Positions 7,192 through 16,741 of a stretch of 64,000 nucleotides of DNA are shown here, in pieces. A program made the position numbers and the translations under genes. Origin of the DNA: an uncultured Lactobacillus sp. (GTDB taxonomy: Bacteria > Bacillota > Bacilli > Lactobacillales > Lactobacillaceae). Every line of letters begins with the position of its first letter. Position 1 is the stretch's first letter. The notes under the pieces were generated by a model. That model was not told the DNA's origin and did not search any database. It saw nothing but the letters and a program-made list of their open reading frames with translations. The DNA lies in contig NZ_CANBCQ010000002.1 of the NCBI RefSeq assembly GCF_947367125.1, forward strand, positions 1-64,000. The letters are read 5' to 3'.

Positions 7192-8883
7192 ATGGCATTT
7201 GATGGATTATTTATCCATAGTTTATTACAAGACTTAACTCCTACCCTAGTAGGTGGTCGTCTATCAAAAATTTATCAACCATTTGATCAAGACTTAGTCT
7301 TAATTTTTAGAAAAAATAGAAAGAATTATCAATTTTTAATTTCGGCCAATGCACAATATCCAAGAATGTATTTGACCAAGCAAAATATTGCAAACCCTGA
7401 CAAAGCACCTATTTTCGTAATGGTATTGCGAAAATACTTAGAAGGATCCGTTCTACAATCTATTGAGCAAGTGGGACTAGATCGAATTATAAACTTTCAT
7501 TTTAGCAATCGAAATGAATTAGGTGATCAAGTTAAACTTGTACTTTCAGTAGAATTAATGGGACGGCATAGTAACGTCATTCTCTACAATCAAGAAGACA
7601 ATCATATTATCGATTTGCTTAAACGAATTAATCCTGATGAAAATAGAGCTCGGATTTTATTGCCAAAGGCTAAATATGAACTGCCACCATTAAAGCCAGG
7701 CATAAATGGTTTGACTTTATCAGAAACAGAATTTAAGCAACTTAGTAATGAAAACGAATCTAGTGACCTTGTCCAAAAGATGGATGGTTTAGATAAGGAT
7801 GACCGAAACGAGTTATTAGGTTATCTCGAAGACGACTATAGTTATTCATCTTTTAAAACCTTCTTTACCCAATTTGATAATCCTCGTGCATTCGTCTTAA
7901 AGACTTCTAGAAATAAAAGAAAGATTTTTTGCTACTTGCCATATCATTTAGACTTAGAAAAAGAAAGTTCTAATCCTGATTTAAATGCTGGCCTAGATGA
8001 ATTTTATGAATATCAAGCAACTCGTGATTGGGTTAAGCAACGTGCCAGCCAAGTTGAACGTGTGGTAAAAAATGAACAAAAGAAATTAACTAAAAAAGTT
8101 AAAAAGCTTGAAAAGCAGTTAGATCTAGCTGAAAAATCAGAAGGCTATCGTATTAAAGGAGAAATATTAAACGCGAATTTAGCTCAGGTAAAACCTGGGA
8201 TGAACAAAGTTTCGTTGCCTAACTATTATGAAAATAATGCTCCTCTTGAAATTAAGTTAGATCCTGCTCTCTCACCTGCTCGTAATGCGCAAAAGTATTT
8301 TACTCGTTATAAAAAGTTAAGAGATTCTATTAAACACGTTAATGAACAACTTCGAATTGCCAAGGAAAATATTCGCTACTTTGATTCAATTCAAACAGCT
8401 ATTGATAATGCTGATCCACAAGATATTGATCAAATTACAGATGAATTGATTAATCAAGGATATCTTCATAAGCAAAAGAAGAATAAACGTAAAAAGAAAA
8501 TTACTGAACGTAATTTAAATGAATTTCGACTTTCGTCTGGTAAACATGTGCTAGTTGGCAAAAATAATTATCAAAATGATTGGTTGACTTTAAAGAAGGC
8601 CAATAAATCTGACTACTGGTTCCATGTTAAAAATATACCAGGATCACATGTGATTTTGCGTGATGATCAACCTACCGACCAAGATATTAAAGAAGTAGCT
8701 GAAATTGCAGCATACTTTTCCAAAGCTAAAAATTCTGCTCACGTGCAAGTTGATTATGTTCAAGATAAACGAGTTAAAAAGCCGAATGGTGCTAAACCAG
8801 GTTTTGTAATCTACACTGGACAGAATTCAATTGAAGTAACTCCCGAAGAAAAAGAAGTTATGAGTAAAAAAATAGAAAAATAA
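7192..8883 (+). CDS. rqcH: Ribosome quality control factor RqcH (NFACT family; old name FbpA)
   Basis: About 563 residues: an NFACT-N domain (FDGLFIHSLLQDL...GGRLSKIYQP), a central coiled coil rich in Lys and Glu (~280-330 and ~385-430), and the C-terminal NFACT-R domain with DYWFHVKNIPGSHVILR. RqcH binds stalled large ribosomal subunits and adds alanine tails to the nascent chain; homologues were earlier described as fibronectin-binding surface proteins. The ATG at 7192 is preceded by GAGGTGAT; an in-frame GTG at 7183 is part of that site. It stands alone, with its own terminator. Confidence 0.92.
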   Translation: MAFDGLFIHSLLQDLTPTLVGGRLSKIYQPFDQDLVLIFRKNRKNYQFLISANAQYPRMYLTKQNIANPDKAPIFVMVLRKYLEGSVLQSIEQVGLDRIINFHFSNRNELGDQVKLVLSVELMGRHSNVILYNQEDNHIIDLLKRINPDENRARILLPKAKYELPPLKPGINGLTLSETEFKQLSNENESSDLVQKMDGLDKDDRNELLGYLEDDYSYSSFKTFFTQFDNPRAFVLKTSRNKRKIFCYLPYHLDLEKESSNPDLNAGLDEFYEYQATRDWVKQRASQVERVVKNEQKKLTKKVKKLEKQLDLAEKSEGYRIKGEILNANLAQVKPGMNKVSLPNYYENNAPLEIKLDPALSPARNAQKYFTRYKKLRDSIKHVNEQLRIAKENIRYFDSIQTAIDNADPQDIDQITDELINQGYLHKQKKNKRKKKITERNLNEFRLSSGKHVLVGKNNYQNDWLTLKKANKSDYWFHVKNIPGSHVILRDDQPTDQDIKEVAEIAAYFSKAKNSAHVQVDYVQDKRVKKPNGAKPGFVIYTGQNSIEVTPEEKEVMSKKIEK

Positions 8884-8915
8884 AAAAGTCATCAAATTTA
8901 GAATTTGATGACTTT
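8882..8915 (-). terminator. Intrinsic terminator facing the carB side
   Basis: AAAGTCATCAAATT and AATTTGATGACTTT form a 14-pair stem. The T-run lies on the left, so it stops transcripts coming from carB on the minus strand. Confidence 0.75.
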
Positions 8916-8920
8916 CACTG

Positions 8921-8952
8921 AAGCAAAGCTATATTGGCTTTGCTTTTTTTAT
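8921..8952 (+). terminator. Intrinsic terminator facing the rqcH side
   Basis: AAGCAAAGC pairs with GCTTTGCTT around a seven-base loop, followed by T7. Each of the two convergent genes thus reaches the other's hairpin first and its own T-tailed terminator second. Confidence 0.75.
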
Positions 8953-11900
8953 TTAAATCGGTTGTGTTGTTAAAGCTAATGATTCTAAAACATCTAAAAT
9001 TAATTCTGCTGTTTCAATACTTGAAAAAACAGGGATATGCGTATTTAACGCTTCATCTCTAATACGTAAAGCATCTTCACTAGCTGCATCAGATAAATTA
9101 GTAATATTAACAACCATCACAATTTTATGTTGACGAATTTTATCTAGCAAATTTCTAGGATTTTTATGAACCTTTTCGACTACTCCTGTAGTAATCCCAG
9201 CTTCCGCAAACATATTAGCTGTTCCTTCAGTAGCAATTAATTTAAAACCTAAGCAGTCAAAACGGCGGGCTAATTTTGTTACTCGGTCCTTATCTTCATC
9301 TCTAACTGAGATAAAAATTGTACCATAACTTGGAATATGTAAATCACTTGCTTCATAACCTTTATATAAAGCTTTAGCTAGCTGCGTATCACGCCCCATT
9401 ACAGAACCTGACGATTTCATATTTGAATCAAAAGTATTTCCACTTGAATAATTTAGAAACGAAAATACTGGCATCTTAATATGAATAAAGTCGCTCGTTT
9501 TCCATAAACCATTTGGATAACCTAATTCTACCAAATTTTTACCAATTAAGGCCTCTGTAGCACAAGCAGTAATATCCTTGTCTAGTGACTTAGATAAAAA
9601 AGCTACATTATGTCCAGCATATGGTTTGATTTGCAATAAATATAGATAGCCATTAACAAACAAATAGTGTAAGTTAAAAATTCCTTTTGTTCTTAATTTT
9701 TTAACTAATTTAATCGATGCTTGTTCAATCTCACTTTGCTGTGCTGCAGTCAAATTTTGTGGTTGAATTACTGCAATCGAGTCAGACGCATGCGATCCAG
9801 TTTGTTCTAGATGCTCAACTATCCCTGGCAAAGTAACATTATCTCCATCAGAGATAGCTGTTACTTCGTATTTATTTCCTTCAATAAAACGAGAAATGGC
9901 TATTTGATCAAGTTGGTTTTCAGCTAAATATTTTTCGATTGCTGGGATATCATAAACAACAGCAGATTTTTGCTTGTTTTCTTTATTCATGCCACCAATC
10001 AACAATGGGAAGCCATATTCAGAAGCAAAAGCAAAAACTTGATCTTTATCGGTTGTCTTCAATGCTGGTACTCGCTTTAAATCGGTAAATTGTTGATTAA
10101 GCAAGGCATTAATTCTATCACGTGGATCCTCATTTACTTTTTGCCCAATAATATGCAGACCACATTCTTCTAATTCCTTACTCAATGCACTAACTCTCTT
10201 GCCAGAAAATTGCACTAATACATCAGTAATATGTTCTCGTCGAGCAACGGTCAGGATGTTTTCAACTGTAATTGAGTCAAAATAAACCCGATCGATATTC
10301 TTATAGCTTGAAGAAATTGATTCATCATTATTTGATAAAAGCACTGTAACATAGCCATTCTTATGTAAAGTTTTAGCTGCATGCGCAATCATATAATCAA
10401 ATTCACTAGTTACTGAAACCTGTAATGGCAACATACCCAAAATTAATATCTTCTTTTCAGCAGATAGATCATGCGCCTCGTTTTGAACGCCATATGCGCC
10501 ATAATATGCACAAACATTAGGTCTATAGATACCTGCCGATCCATCTATCTTCAAATATGATGGCTGCAGATTTATTTCATTAAGCAAAGCACGCACTTCA
10601 GTAACTGGCTTTTGTAAAATTTTAGCTAACAACGGGTTAAAGAAGCCGTAATCTTTCGCTTCATGCAGTAAATCAGCTGAAGGTTCATCTTGGTTTTGCC
10701 ACAAATCCTGTCCAATTTTTACAATATGAAGCAATTTTTGGTAATAAACTGGATGCAAATAGATTACTTTTTGCAATTCAGAGTATGGTATTTCTTGTTC
10801 AATTGCAGCCAACAATTTTATTAAATGTAATTCATCGGGATGCGCTAGATCAGTTAAAATATCAGCAGTAGATTTTTTGATTTCTTGAATAAAAACCTGC
10901 CAACCTAATTCTAAGTTAATTGTTGCATCTATTCCTTTTAAAAATGATGTTTCAAAATTACGACCAACGCCCATTGCTTCCCCACTGGCTTGCATCCGAC
11001 TACCTAATAAATAATGATTATAACCAGATTCCGCAAATGACCAATATGGCATTTTAATTGCAACGGCATCTAATGTTGGCTCAATTGAAGCATTAAGTCC
11101 AGATAGTGGGTCAGTAATTTCATTCAAACGATAACCAATTGCCACTTTGCTGACAATATAACCAACATCATACATACCGATTCTTTGTGCCCAAACTGAG
11201 CTTCGAGTTAAACGGGGGCGAATAGTCAATAATTTTGACTGAATTTGAGTACCATGATGTTTAACTGCAAAATGAAAACTAGCAAAACCAACTAATTCAA
11301 GTTTAGAAATGATCTTTCTAACAGCTGCTCTTAACTCTTGAATATGATCATTATTTAAGGTTAAAGATGGCATTACTACTGCAGAGTCCCCTGAATTAAT
11401 ACCTACCGCTTCAATTGATCCAGCAAAATTAATAAATGCTAAATTACCATCTTTATCGCGAATCACATCAACGATAATTTCTTCCCAAGTAGATAAATCT
11501 TCAGTCAAACGATAATTCTTCCAGGTAAAATTATCGTTTTGTTTTTCTTCTTTAAAGTAATTAACTAAGTCTTGGGCATTTTCAAATCGTAAATGCTCAT
11601 TGTGAACAAAGCGATTGTATTTGGTAACCAACACTGGGAAAGTAACTTTTTCATTAATAATTTCTAATGAATTATCCAAATTATCTTGAATACCTTGACT
11701 AAGTTCCCAAGATTGACCGGTATCAATATGCAATTTAGTCAATAATTCAGTTCTTTTCTGCTGATTACCCATTTGCAAAGCACGAGAATTCAAAGTTAGT
11801 AATTGAATCCCCATTTGCTCTAAAATACCATCTTGCAAGAGCTTATGTGCAACCTTCAAGCCATTAGTCGAACCATACGCAGTCATAATGGCATCTGGTT

Positions 11901-12144
11901 CTTCCATTCGTAAAATTCTTTTAAGAAAATCGAGTGTCATTGGCTCAAGGTAAACAGTTACGCCAGGTCTTTTATCAGTTGAAATTGTAGCTGGATTAGG
12001 ATTAACTAAAACAACTTGAATTCCCTCTTCTGTCAGGGCATTAATTGCCTCAGTTGCCATAAGATCCATTTCTGCAACACTACCGATTAAAGTAGGGCCT
12101 GATCCGATAATTAAAACTTTATCTAAATCGTTTTCTAATGGCAT
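8953..12144 (-). CDS. carB: CarB-like protein, carbamoyl-phosphate synthase large subunit with degenerate active sites
   Basis: At 1063 residues it has the full CarB architecture: two ATP-grasp halves (~1-400, ~560-935), a linker, and a C-terminal MGS-like allosteric domain (~940-1055). Scaffold stretches align well with E. coli CarB: NPATISTDK, GINSGDSAVV, SEFDY, GTANMFAEAGI. Catalytic ones do not. In the first half the RPSFTMGGSGGG loop is gone (residues ~174-185), and the Gln, Glu and Asn ligands (E. coli 285, 299, 301) are His 291, Thr 307 and Arg 309. In the second half RPSYVLGGRAM is replaced (~716-727), and Gln 829, Glu 841 and Asn 843 are His 826, Gln 838 and Lys 840. Normal synthesis of carbamoyl phosphate is therefore very unlikely. 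It follows carA by four bases. Confidence 0.85.
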   Translation of the reverse strand: MPLENDLDKVLIIGSGPTLIGSVAEMDLMATEAINALTEEGIQVVLVNPNPATISTDKRPGVTVYLEPMTLDFLKRILRMEEPDAIMTAYGSTNGLKVAHKLLQDGILEQMGIQLLTLNSRALQMGNQQKRTELLTKLHIDTGQSWELSQGIQDNLDNSLEIINEKVTFPVLVTKYNRFVHNEHLRFENAQDLVNYFKEEKQNDNFTWKNYRLTEDLSTWEEIIVDVIRDKDGNLAFINFAGSIEAVGINSGDSAVVMPSLTLNNDHIQELRAAVRKIISKLELVGFASFHFAVKHHGTQIQSKLLTIRPRLTRSSVWAQRIGMYDVGYIVSKVAIGYRLNEITDPLSGLNASIEPTLDAVAIKMPYWSFAESGYNHYLLGSRMQASGEAMGVGRNFETSFLKGIDATINLELGWQVFIQEIKKSTADILTDLAHPDELHLIKLLAAIEQEIPYSELQKVIYLHPVYYQKLLHIVKIGQDLWQNQDEPSADLLHEAKDYGFFNPLLAKILQKPVTEVRALLNEINLQPSYLKIDGSAGIYRPNVCAYYGAYGVQNEAHDLSAEKKILILGMLPLQVSVTSEFDYMIAHAAKTLHKNGYVTVLLSNNDESISSSYKNIDRVYFDSITVENILTVARREHITDVLVQFSGKRVSALSKELEECGLHIIGQKVNEDPRDRINALLNQQFTDLKRVPALKTTDKDQVFAFASEYGFPLLIGGMNKENKQKSAVVYDIPAIEKYLAENQLDQIAISRFIEGNKYEVTAISDGDNVTLPGIVEHLEQTGSHASDSIAVIQPQNLTAAQQSEIEQASIKLVKKLRTKGIFNLHYLFVNGYLYLLQIKPYAGHNVAFLSKSLDKDITACATEALIGKNLVELGYPNGLWKTSDFIHIKMPVFSFLNYSSGNTFDSNMKSSGSVMGRDTQLAKALYKGYEASDLHIPSYGTIFISVRDEDKDRVTKLARRFDCLGFKLIATEGTANMFAEAGITTGVVEKVHKNPRNLLDKIRQHKIVMVVNITNLSDAASEDALRIRDEALNTHIPVFSSIETAELILDVLESLALTTQPI

Positions 12145-12148
12145 ATAA

Positions 12149-13204
12149 CTACCCCATCATTTGTAAAAAATAATCAAAAATTTCATCTGCATCATTACTG
12201 CCAGGTGCACCTTCGGGATTAAAAGCAGTTGCGATTAACTTATCCTTGTTATTCCAAAAACCAGCTAACAATTCACTATGTAAATCAAAATATTCCCGAT
12301 TCATATTCATCCTCACACTGTCGGGCAGAGCTAGTTGATCAATATTCATAGATGTCTGCCAAATCGTATTAGTATTTTGCTCAATAACTGGATAATTAAT
12401 ACCGTCAAATCCTTGTGGCAGCTTAACTAATTCAAAACCAAGATAATCACTTAGAACCAAGAAACCTAAGCCAATACCCAAAATTGGATACTTACCATAA
12501 AAATGATCTAAAACAGGGATTAGCTTATCAATAATTTCTTCTGGTTTCCCAGGACCATTAGAAATAATAATTCCTTCAGGTCGCAAGTTCTCAATATCAA
12601 TTGAACTAGCATTATAAGGCAAAACTGTCGCATTCACCTTCCGTAAAGATAGAGCCCGCAACATGGAGTGCTTCAAGCCTAAATCCAGAACCGCTACAGT
12701 TCTACCCACGTTTGGAGAGGCATATGCATTCTTAGTTGAAACAGTCGCAGATTTATTTTTAGGTAAAACCAATGCCTTAATCTGATCAAAAGCATGCTCA
12801 TCATCGGTATCCATGATTGACGCCTTGATGGTGCCTTCTTCCATTAAACGATGAACTAGTGCACGAGTATCAACCTTAAAAATTGCAGGAATATTCTTTT
12901 CTTTCAAAAAAGAACTTAAATCCTCAAAATTTTCACTATCTGAGATATTTAAAGCGATATCATTCGCAATAATCCCTTTAACTACAGGATCAATACTCTC
13001 ATAATCAATTGCATTAATACCATTATTGCCAATCATTGGCGAAGTAAAGACTAATATTTTTCCCGCATTAGTTGGATCGGTAAGTGCTTCTTGATACCCA
13101 AAATTGGCTGTCTGAATTGCCAACTCACCAGTTGAAATAATACTGGCGCCAATTCCTTCACCCGGAAAAGAACTACCATCTTCTAAAATCAAATAACGTT
13201 TCAT
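12149..13204 (-). CDS. carA: CarA-like protein, glutamine-hydrolysing subunit lacking its catalytic Cys and His
   Basis: This 351-residue protein has the CarA small domain (GYQEALTDPTNAGKI, SPMIGNNGIN, VDTRAL) and a class I glutamine amidotransferase domain (~168-351, with SNGPGKP at ~215-221). The nucleophile motif GICLGHQ reads GIGLGFL (243-249), so Cys is Gly 245 and the neighbouring His and Gln are Phe and Leu. The QFHPEA motif reads AFNPEG: the catalytic His is Asn 329, while Glu 331 stays. NHPV reads NYPV. Ammonia release from glutamine should be abolished. The frame is fully open and lies between rluD (four bases away) and carB (four bases), so it is translated as part of the operon. 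Confidence 0.85.
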   Translation of the reverse strand: MKRYLILEDGSSFPGEGIGASIISTGELAIQTANFGYQEALTDPTNAGKILVFTSPMIGNNGINAIDYESIDPVVKGIIANDIALNISDSENFEDLSSFLKEKNIPAIFKVDTRALVHRLMEEGTIKASIMDTDDEHAFDQIKALVLPKNKSATVSTKNAYASPNVGRTVAVLDLGLKHSMLRALSLRKVNATVLPYNASSIDIENLRPEGIIISNGPGKPEEIIDKLIPVLDHFYGKYPILGIGLGFLVLSDYLGFELVKLPQGFDGINYPVIEQNTNTIWQTSMNIDQLALPDSVRMNMNREYFDLHSELLAGFWNNKDKLIATAFNPEGAPGSNDADEIFDYFLQMMG

Positions 13205-13208
13205 TTTA

Positions 13209-14120
13209 TCACTTACTTGCTCGTTCTAATTTAGATAAGGTATCTTGAAAAATTTGAGGTGGCTCTACACTAAATTCGAGCCATTTACCAGTTCGTGGAT
13301 GCTCAAAACCTAAAACCTTAGCATGCAAAAACTGACCATGACCTGATAAAGTCTTGCGTGGCCCATACAAAGGATCACCAGCAACTGGATGACCAATATA
13401 ATCAAGGTGAACTCTGATTTGATGGGTCCTTCCGGTTTCCAGTTGACATTCAATTAAACTATAACCTTTAAATTGTTCTAGTACCTTAAAATGAGTGATT
13501 GCTTTTTTACCAGTTTCAACAACTGCCATTTTCTTGCGATCATAAGGATTGCGACCAATTGGAGCATCAATTACACCATTTTCTTCCGCAAAATTACCAT
13601 GGACGATGGCTAAATAAAGACGCTTATTGGTTTTATGAGCTAGTTGGTCCTCCAATGATTCCCGCGCTTTAGGATTTTTGGCAATCATTAATAAGCCAGA
13701 AGTATCTTTATCAATCCTATGGACAATCCCTGGTCGAAATCCTTCTGGCGATTGTGCTAACTCCTTGGTATGATACAGCAAGGCATTAACCAGGGTATGA
13801 TCTGGATGACCCGGTGCGGGATGTACAACCATTCCTTGTGGTTTGTTAACTACAATCACATCATCATCTTCATACACAATATCAAGTGGGATATTCTCAG
13901 GAACAACATCCAACGGTTTAACCGCTGGAATATTAACTTCTATCTTATCCCCTGCTTGAATTTTATACGATACTTTTTCATTCTTGCCATTCACTAGAAT
14001 ATTTTTATCTTTAACTAGTTCTTTAACCCTAGTCCGTGACAAATCTGGAATCTGTTCTGAAACAAACTTATCTAAACGCCCTTTTTCATTCTTAACTTCA
14101 AGAGAATATTCTTTAGTCAT
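13209..14120 (-). CDS. rluD: RluD/YlyB-type pseudouridine synthase
   Basis: About 303 residues: an N-terminal S4 RNA-binding domain (RLDKFVSEQIPDLSRTRVK), then the RluA/RluD catalytic domain with the HRIDKDTSG motif, the catalytic Asp being near residue 137, and the RTHQIRVHL signature. It isomerises uridines in 23S rRNA. The start at 14120 is chosen because AAGGAAGG precedes that ATG; it overlaps the end of lspA by eight bases (ATGACTAA). The lspA-rluD order is the same as the start of the pyrimidine locus in Bacillus. Confidence 0.9.
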   Translation of the reverse strand: MTKEYSLEVKNEKGRLDKFVSEQIPDLSRTRVKELVKDKNILVNGKNEKVSYKIQAGDKIEVNIPAVKPLDVVPENIPLDIVYEDDDVIVVNKPQGMVVHPAPGHPDHTLVNALLYHTKELAQSPEGFRPGIVHRIDKDTSGLLMIAKNPKARESLEDQLAHKTNKRLYLAIVHGNFAEENGVIDAPIGRNPYDRKKMAVVETGKKAITHFKVLEQFKGYSLIECQLETGRTHQIRVHLDYIGHPVAGDPLYGPRKTLSGHGQFLHAKVLGFEHPRTGKWLEFSVEPPQIFQDTLSKLERASK

Positions 14121-14577
14121 TTTGTCCTTCCTTACCTTCAACAAAAATTAGATAAATGAACACAATGATTACTCCAACCGTAATTGCGGAATCTGCAATA
14201 TTAAAAATATTGAAGTGAATAAAATCAAGCTGAAGCATGTCAACCACATACTTTAAGTGCAAACGATCAATAAAATTGCCGAGGATTCCACCTAAGATGA
14301 GGGCTAAACCTACATCAAAAAGCGTATTCTTGTATTTTTTATTAAAAAGAAAGTACAAGCAGACACCGATGGCAATAATACTGATGATATAAAAGAGCCA
14401 CATTTGTCCGGTTAAAATATTCCAGGCTGCACCATCATTCTGTAAATAATTGAAAGAAAGGATTCCAGGAACCACCTGATGTACTTCACCGACAGCATAA
14501 TTGGCAACAATATAATGTTTAAGTCCTTGATCAGCAAGAACAACGACTAATGAAATAATTAAATATAAAAACTGCAT
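14113..14577 (-). CDS. lspA: Lipoprotein signal peptidase (signal peptidase II)
   Basis: This 154-residue integral membrane protease has four predicted helices. It removes signal peptides from diacylglyceryl-modified lipoproteins such as those at 2270, 34418 and 38717. The catalytic aspartates are D113 (KYVVDML, after the GNFIDRL motif) and D129 (FNIADSA). It overlaps the rluD start by eight bases and follows fhs by six, so it lies within the same operon. Confidence 0.93.
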   Translation of the reverse strand: MQFLYLIISLVVVLADQGLKHYIVANYAVGEVHQVVPGILSFNYLQNDGAAWNILTGQMWLFYIISIIAIGVCLYFLFNKKYKNTLFDVGLALILGGILGNFIDRLHLKYVVDMLQLDFIHFNIFNIADSAITVGVIIVFIYLIFVEGKEGQND

Positions 14578-14583
14578 ATCTTT

Positions 14584-16260
14584 TTAAAATAACCCGCTAA
14601 TTTTACCATTATTATCAACATCGATATCCAAAGCAGCTGGGTGCTTTGGTAAACCTGGCATATCTAAGACATGACCAGTCGTAACTACGATAAAGCGAGC
14701 ACCATTTTTTAAACTAATTCCTTTGACATGAAGCTTAAAATTGGTTGGAGCACCTAACTCATTTTTATTATCACTGAATGAATATTGAGTCTTAGCAATA
14801 ATTACAGGTAAGTTGGCTTTACCTAGTTTTCGTAATTCAGAGATTTGTTTTTCAGCTTTGTCGCTATATTCAACGCCTGCAGCATGATAGATCTTAGTAG
14901 CAACTTTTTCAATTTTGTCTTTAACATCGTCATCATCTGCATAAGTTGGCGTTAAATCTGCAGTATTAGAATTAGCTAGATCAATAACTGCTTGGGCAGC
15001 TTCAACGCCGCCTTTTGAGCCTTCGCCATGATAAGTAACTACTGCGGCTTTAACACCTTGTTCTTCAATTAATTCCTTGAGTAAAGCAAGTTCTTGTTCC
15101 GTATCTGAAGCAAAGCGATTGATCAGAACCATCACTGGCACATTGTATGAACGCATATTATTCATATGCCGCTCTAAGTTCTTAAAGCCTTCTTTTAATG
15201 CATCTAAGTTTTCTTCATCTAAGTAGTCAGTTGACCTTAATGACTGATATTTCAATGCCCGTACGGTAGCAACCACTACCGCAGCATCAGGTGTTTTGTC
15301 TAAGTGTTTTGAGACAAAGTCCATAAACTTTTGACCACCAAGATCACTACCAAAACCAGCTTCAGTTAAAACATAATCACTTAAATGTAAAGCTAAGTTT
15401 GTTGCAATTACTGAGTTAGCGCCGTGGGCAATGTTGGCAAAAGGTCCACCATGAACTAAAGCAGGTGTATGTTCAAGGGTTTGAACCAAGTTAGGCTTTA
15501 AGGCATTCGACAATAAGGCTGCAATCGCCCCTTGAAATCCTAATTGCTTAACATAAACTGGTTGATCATCCTTGGTATAACCGACTAACATGTCACCAAT
15601 TCTGCTCTTCAAGTCATCAATATCCGTAGCTAAGCAAAGAATTGCCATTAATTCATTGGCAACAGTAATGGCAAAGCTAGCTTGGTGTTCAATGCCATTA
15701 AACTTGGAACCTTGACCAACGGTAATCTTTCTTAAAGCACGATCGTTAACGTCAAGTCCCCGTTTGAGTAAAATTCGCTCTGGATCAATATTTAAACTAT
15801 TGTCTTGATAAATATAGTTGTCAACTAAAGCAGCTAAAGTATCAATTGCAGCGGTTAAGGCGTGCATGTCACCAGTAAAGTGCAAATTAATGTCTTCCAT
15901 TGGAATAATTTGCGCTCTACCACCACCAGTAGCTCCACCTTTTAAGCCAAAAACAGGCCCCATTGAAGGTTCACGCAAGGCAATCATGGTATTTTGATGT
16001 AATTGATTGTGAATTGCATCCCCCAAGCCAATTGTAATCGTAGACTTACCTTCCCCAGCAGGAGTAGGTGAAATCGAAGTTACCAAGACCAACTTGCCTA
16101 ACTTCTTACCACGACGAATGCGATTAATTGCTGGCCAATTAATCTTTGCTTTATCATAGCCATAAGGCTCTAAATCCTCTGCCTTTAAGTTAACCTTAGC
16201 GGCAATTTCATTAATTGGTAATTCTTTAGTTTCTTGTGCGATTTCAATATCTGACTTCAT
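14584..16260 (-). CDS. fhs: Formate-tetrahydrofolate ligase
   Basis: A 558-residue enzyme that joins formate to tetrahydrofolate with ATP to give 10-formyl-THF for purine and formyl-Met-tRNA synthesis. The family P-loop TPAGEGKST lies at ~66-74, and [18 protein letters not shown] and [14 protein letters not shown] match family signatures. The length is normal. Its ATG overlaps the stop of the upstream EbsA-like gene in a TAATG junction, which indicates coupled translation. Second gene of the operon leading to carAB. Confidence 0.95.
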   Translation of the reverse strand: MKSDIEIAQETKELPINEIAAKVNLKAEDLEPYGYDKAKINWPAINRIRRGKKLGKLVLVTSISPTPAGEGKSTITIGLGDAIHNQLHQNTMIALREPSMGPVFGLKGGATGGGRAQIIPMEDINLHFTGDMHALTAAIDTLAALVDNYIYQDNSLNIDPERILLKRGLDVNDRALRKITVGQGSKFNGIEHQASFAITVANELMAILCLATDIDDLKSRIGDMLVGYTKDDQPVYVKQLGFQGAIAALLSNALKPNLVQTLEHTPALVHGGPFANIAHGANSVIATNLALHLSDYVLTEAGFGSDLGGQKFMDFVSKHLDKTPDAAVVVATVRALKYQSLRSTDYLDEENLDALKEGFKNLERHMNNMRSYNVPVMVLINRFASDTEQELALLKELIEEQGVKAAVVTYHGEGSKGGVEAAQAVIDLANSNTADLTPTYADDDDVKDKIEKVATKIYHAAGVEYSDKAEKQISELRKLGKANLPVIIAKTQYSFSDNKNELGAPTNFKLHVKGISLKNGARFIVVTTGHVLDMPGLPKHPAALDIDVDNNGKISGLF

Positions 16261-16619
16261 TATTGTTTATTCTTCTTTCTAGACATCATTAAAATAGAAT
16301 AGTTTTGGTAATCACTTTTTAATTGATAAATCTGAAAGTTGTGCCAACTTGAACGCAAAGTCATTTGATCAACTTTTACTTTTGAACGATATGGCAATTT
16401 AAGGATTAGTTTATCCTTATCTTTTTGTAAATAAGAAAAAGTCCAAGTATAGATTGCCAACAGCACAAAAATGACCCCAACTACTATTCCAGGTATACTA
16501 ATTGTTTTGTTCCCTTCATAGCCTAAGATAAAGGCGATAAACAGAACGATTAAGAGCCAGGAATAATAAGTTATTCCTGCAACTCCTAAAAATATGAAAT
16601 GCCGTTTAGATTTTAGAAT
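16260..16619 (-). CDS. EbsA-like small membrane protein with an apparent ATT start
   Basis: The open frame runs from a stop at 16622-16620 to the TAA at 16262-16260, about 119 codons, but has no ATG, GTG or TTG in its first half. An AGGGTG site sits seven bases before an ATT at 16619-16617, giving [11 protein letters not shown] after the start; I take ATT as the start. The product has two helices (~10-32 and ~42-62) and a basic cytoplasmic tail. Size and layout recall EbsA-family proteins of lactobacilli. Starting at the first normal codon (TTG 16466) would remove the first helix and most of the second. The TAATG junction with fhs supports real translation. Confidence 0.5.
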   Translation of the reverse strand: MLKSKRHFIFLGVAGITYYSWLLIVLFIAFILGYEGNKTISIPGIVVGVIFVLLAIYTWTFSYLQKDKDKLILKLPYRSKVKVDQMTLRSSWHNFQIYQLKSDYQNYSILMMSRKKNKQ

Positions 16620-16677
16620 TTAGATCACACCCTATTTATTTAATCATGTCTATTGTATCAAAGATTTAAACAAAATA

Positions 16678-16720
16678 AGAGGGTTGAACTTATCGTGGTA
16701 AAAATATCGTTCAACCCTCT
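16678..16720 (-). terminator. Intrinsic terminator after the broken peptide-binding gene
   Basis: AGAGGGTTGAAC and GTTCAACCCTCT form a perfect 12-pair stem with a 19-base loop; on the minus strand TATTTTGTTT follows. Confidence 0.75.
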
Positions 16721-16741
16721 GATAGTATTTAAATTTATATT

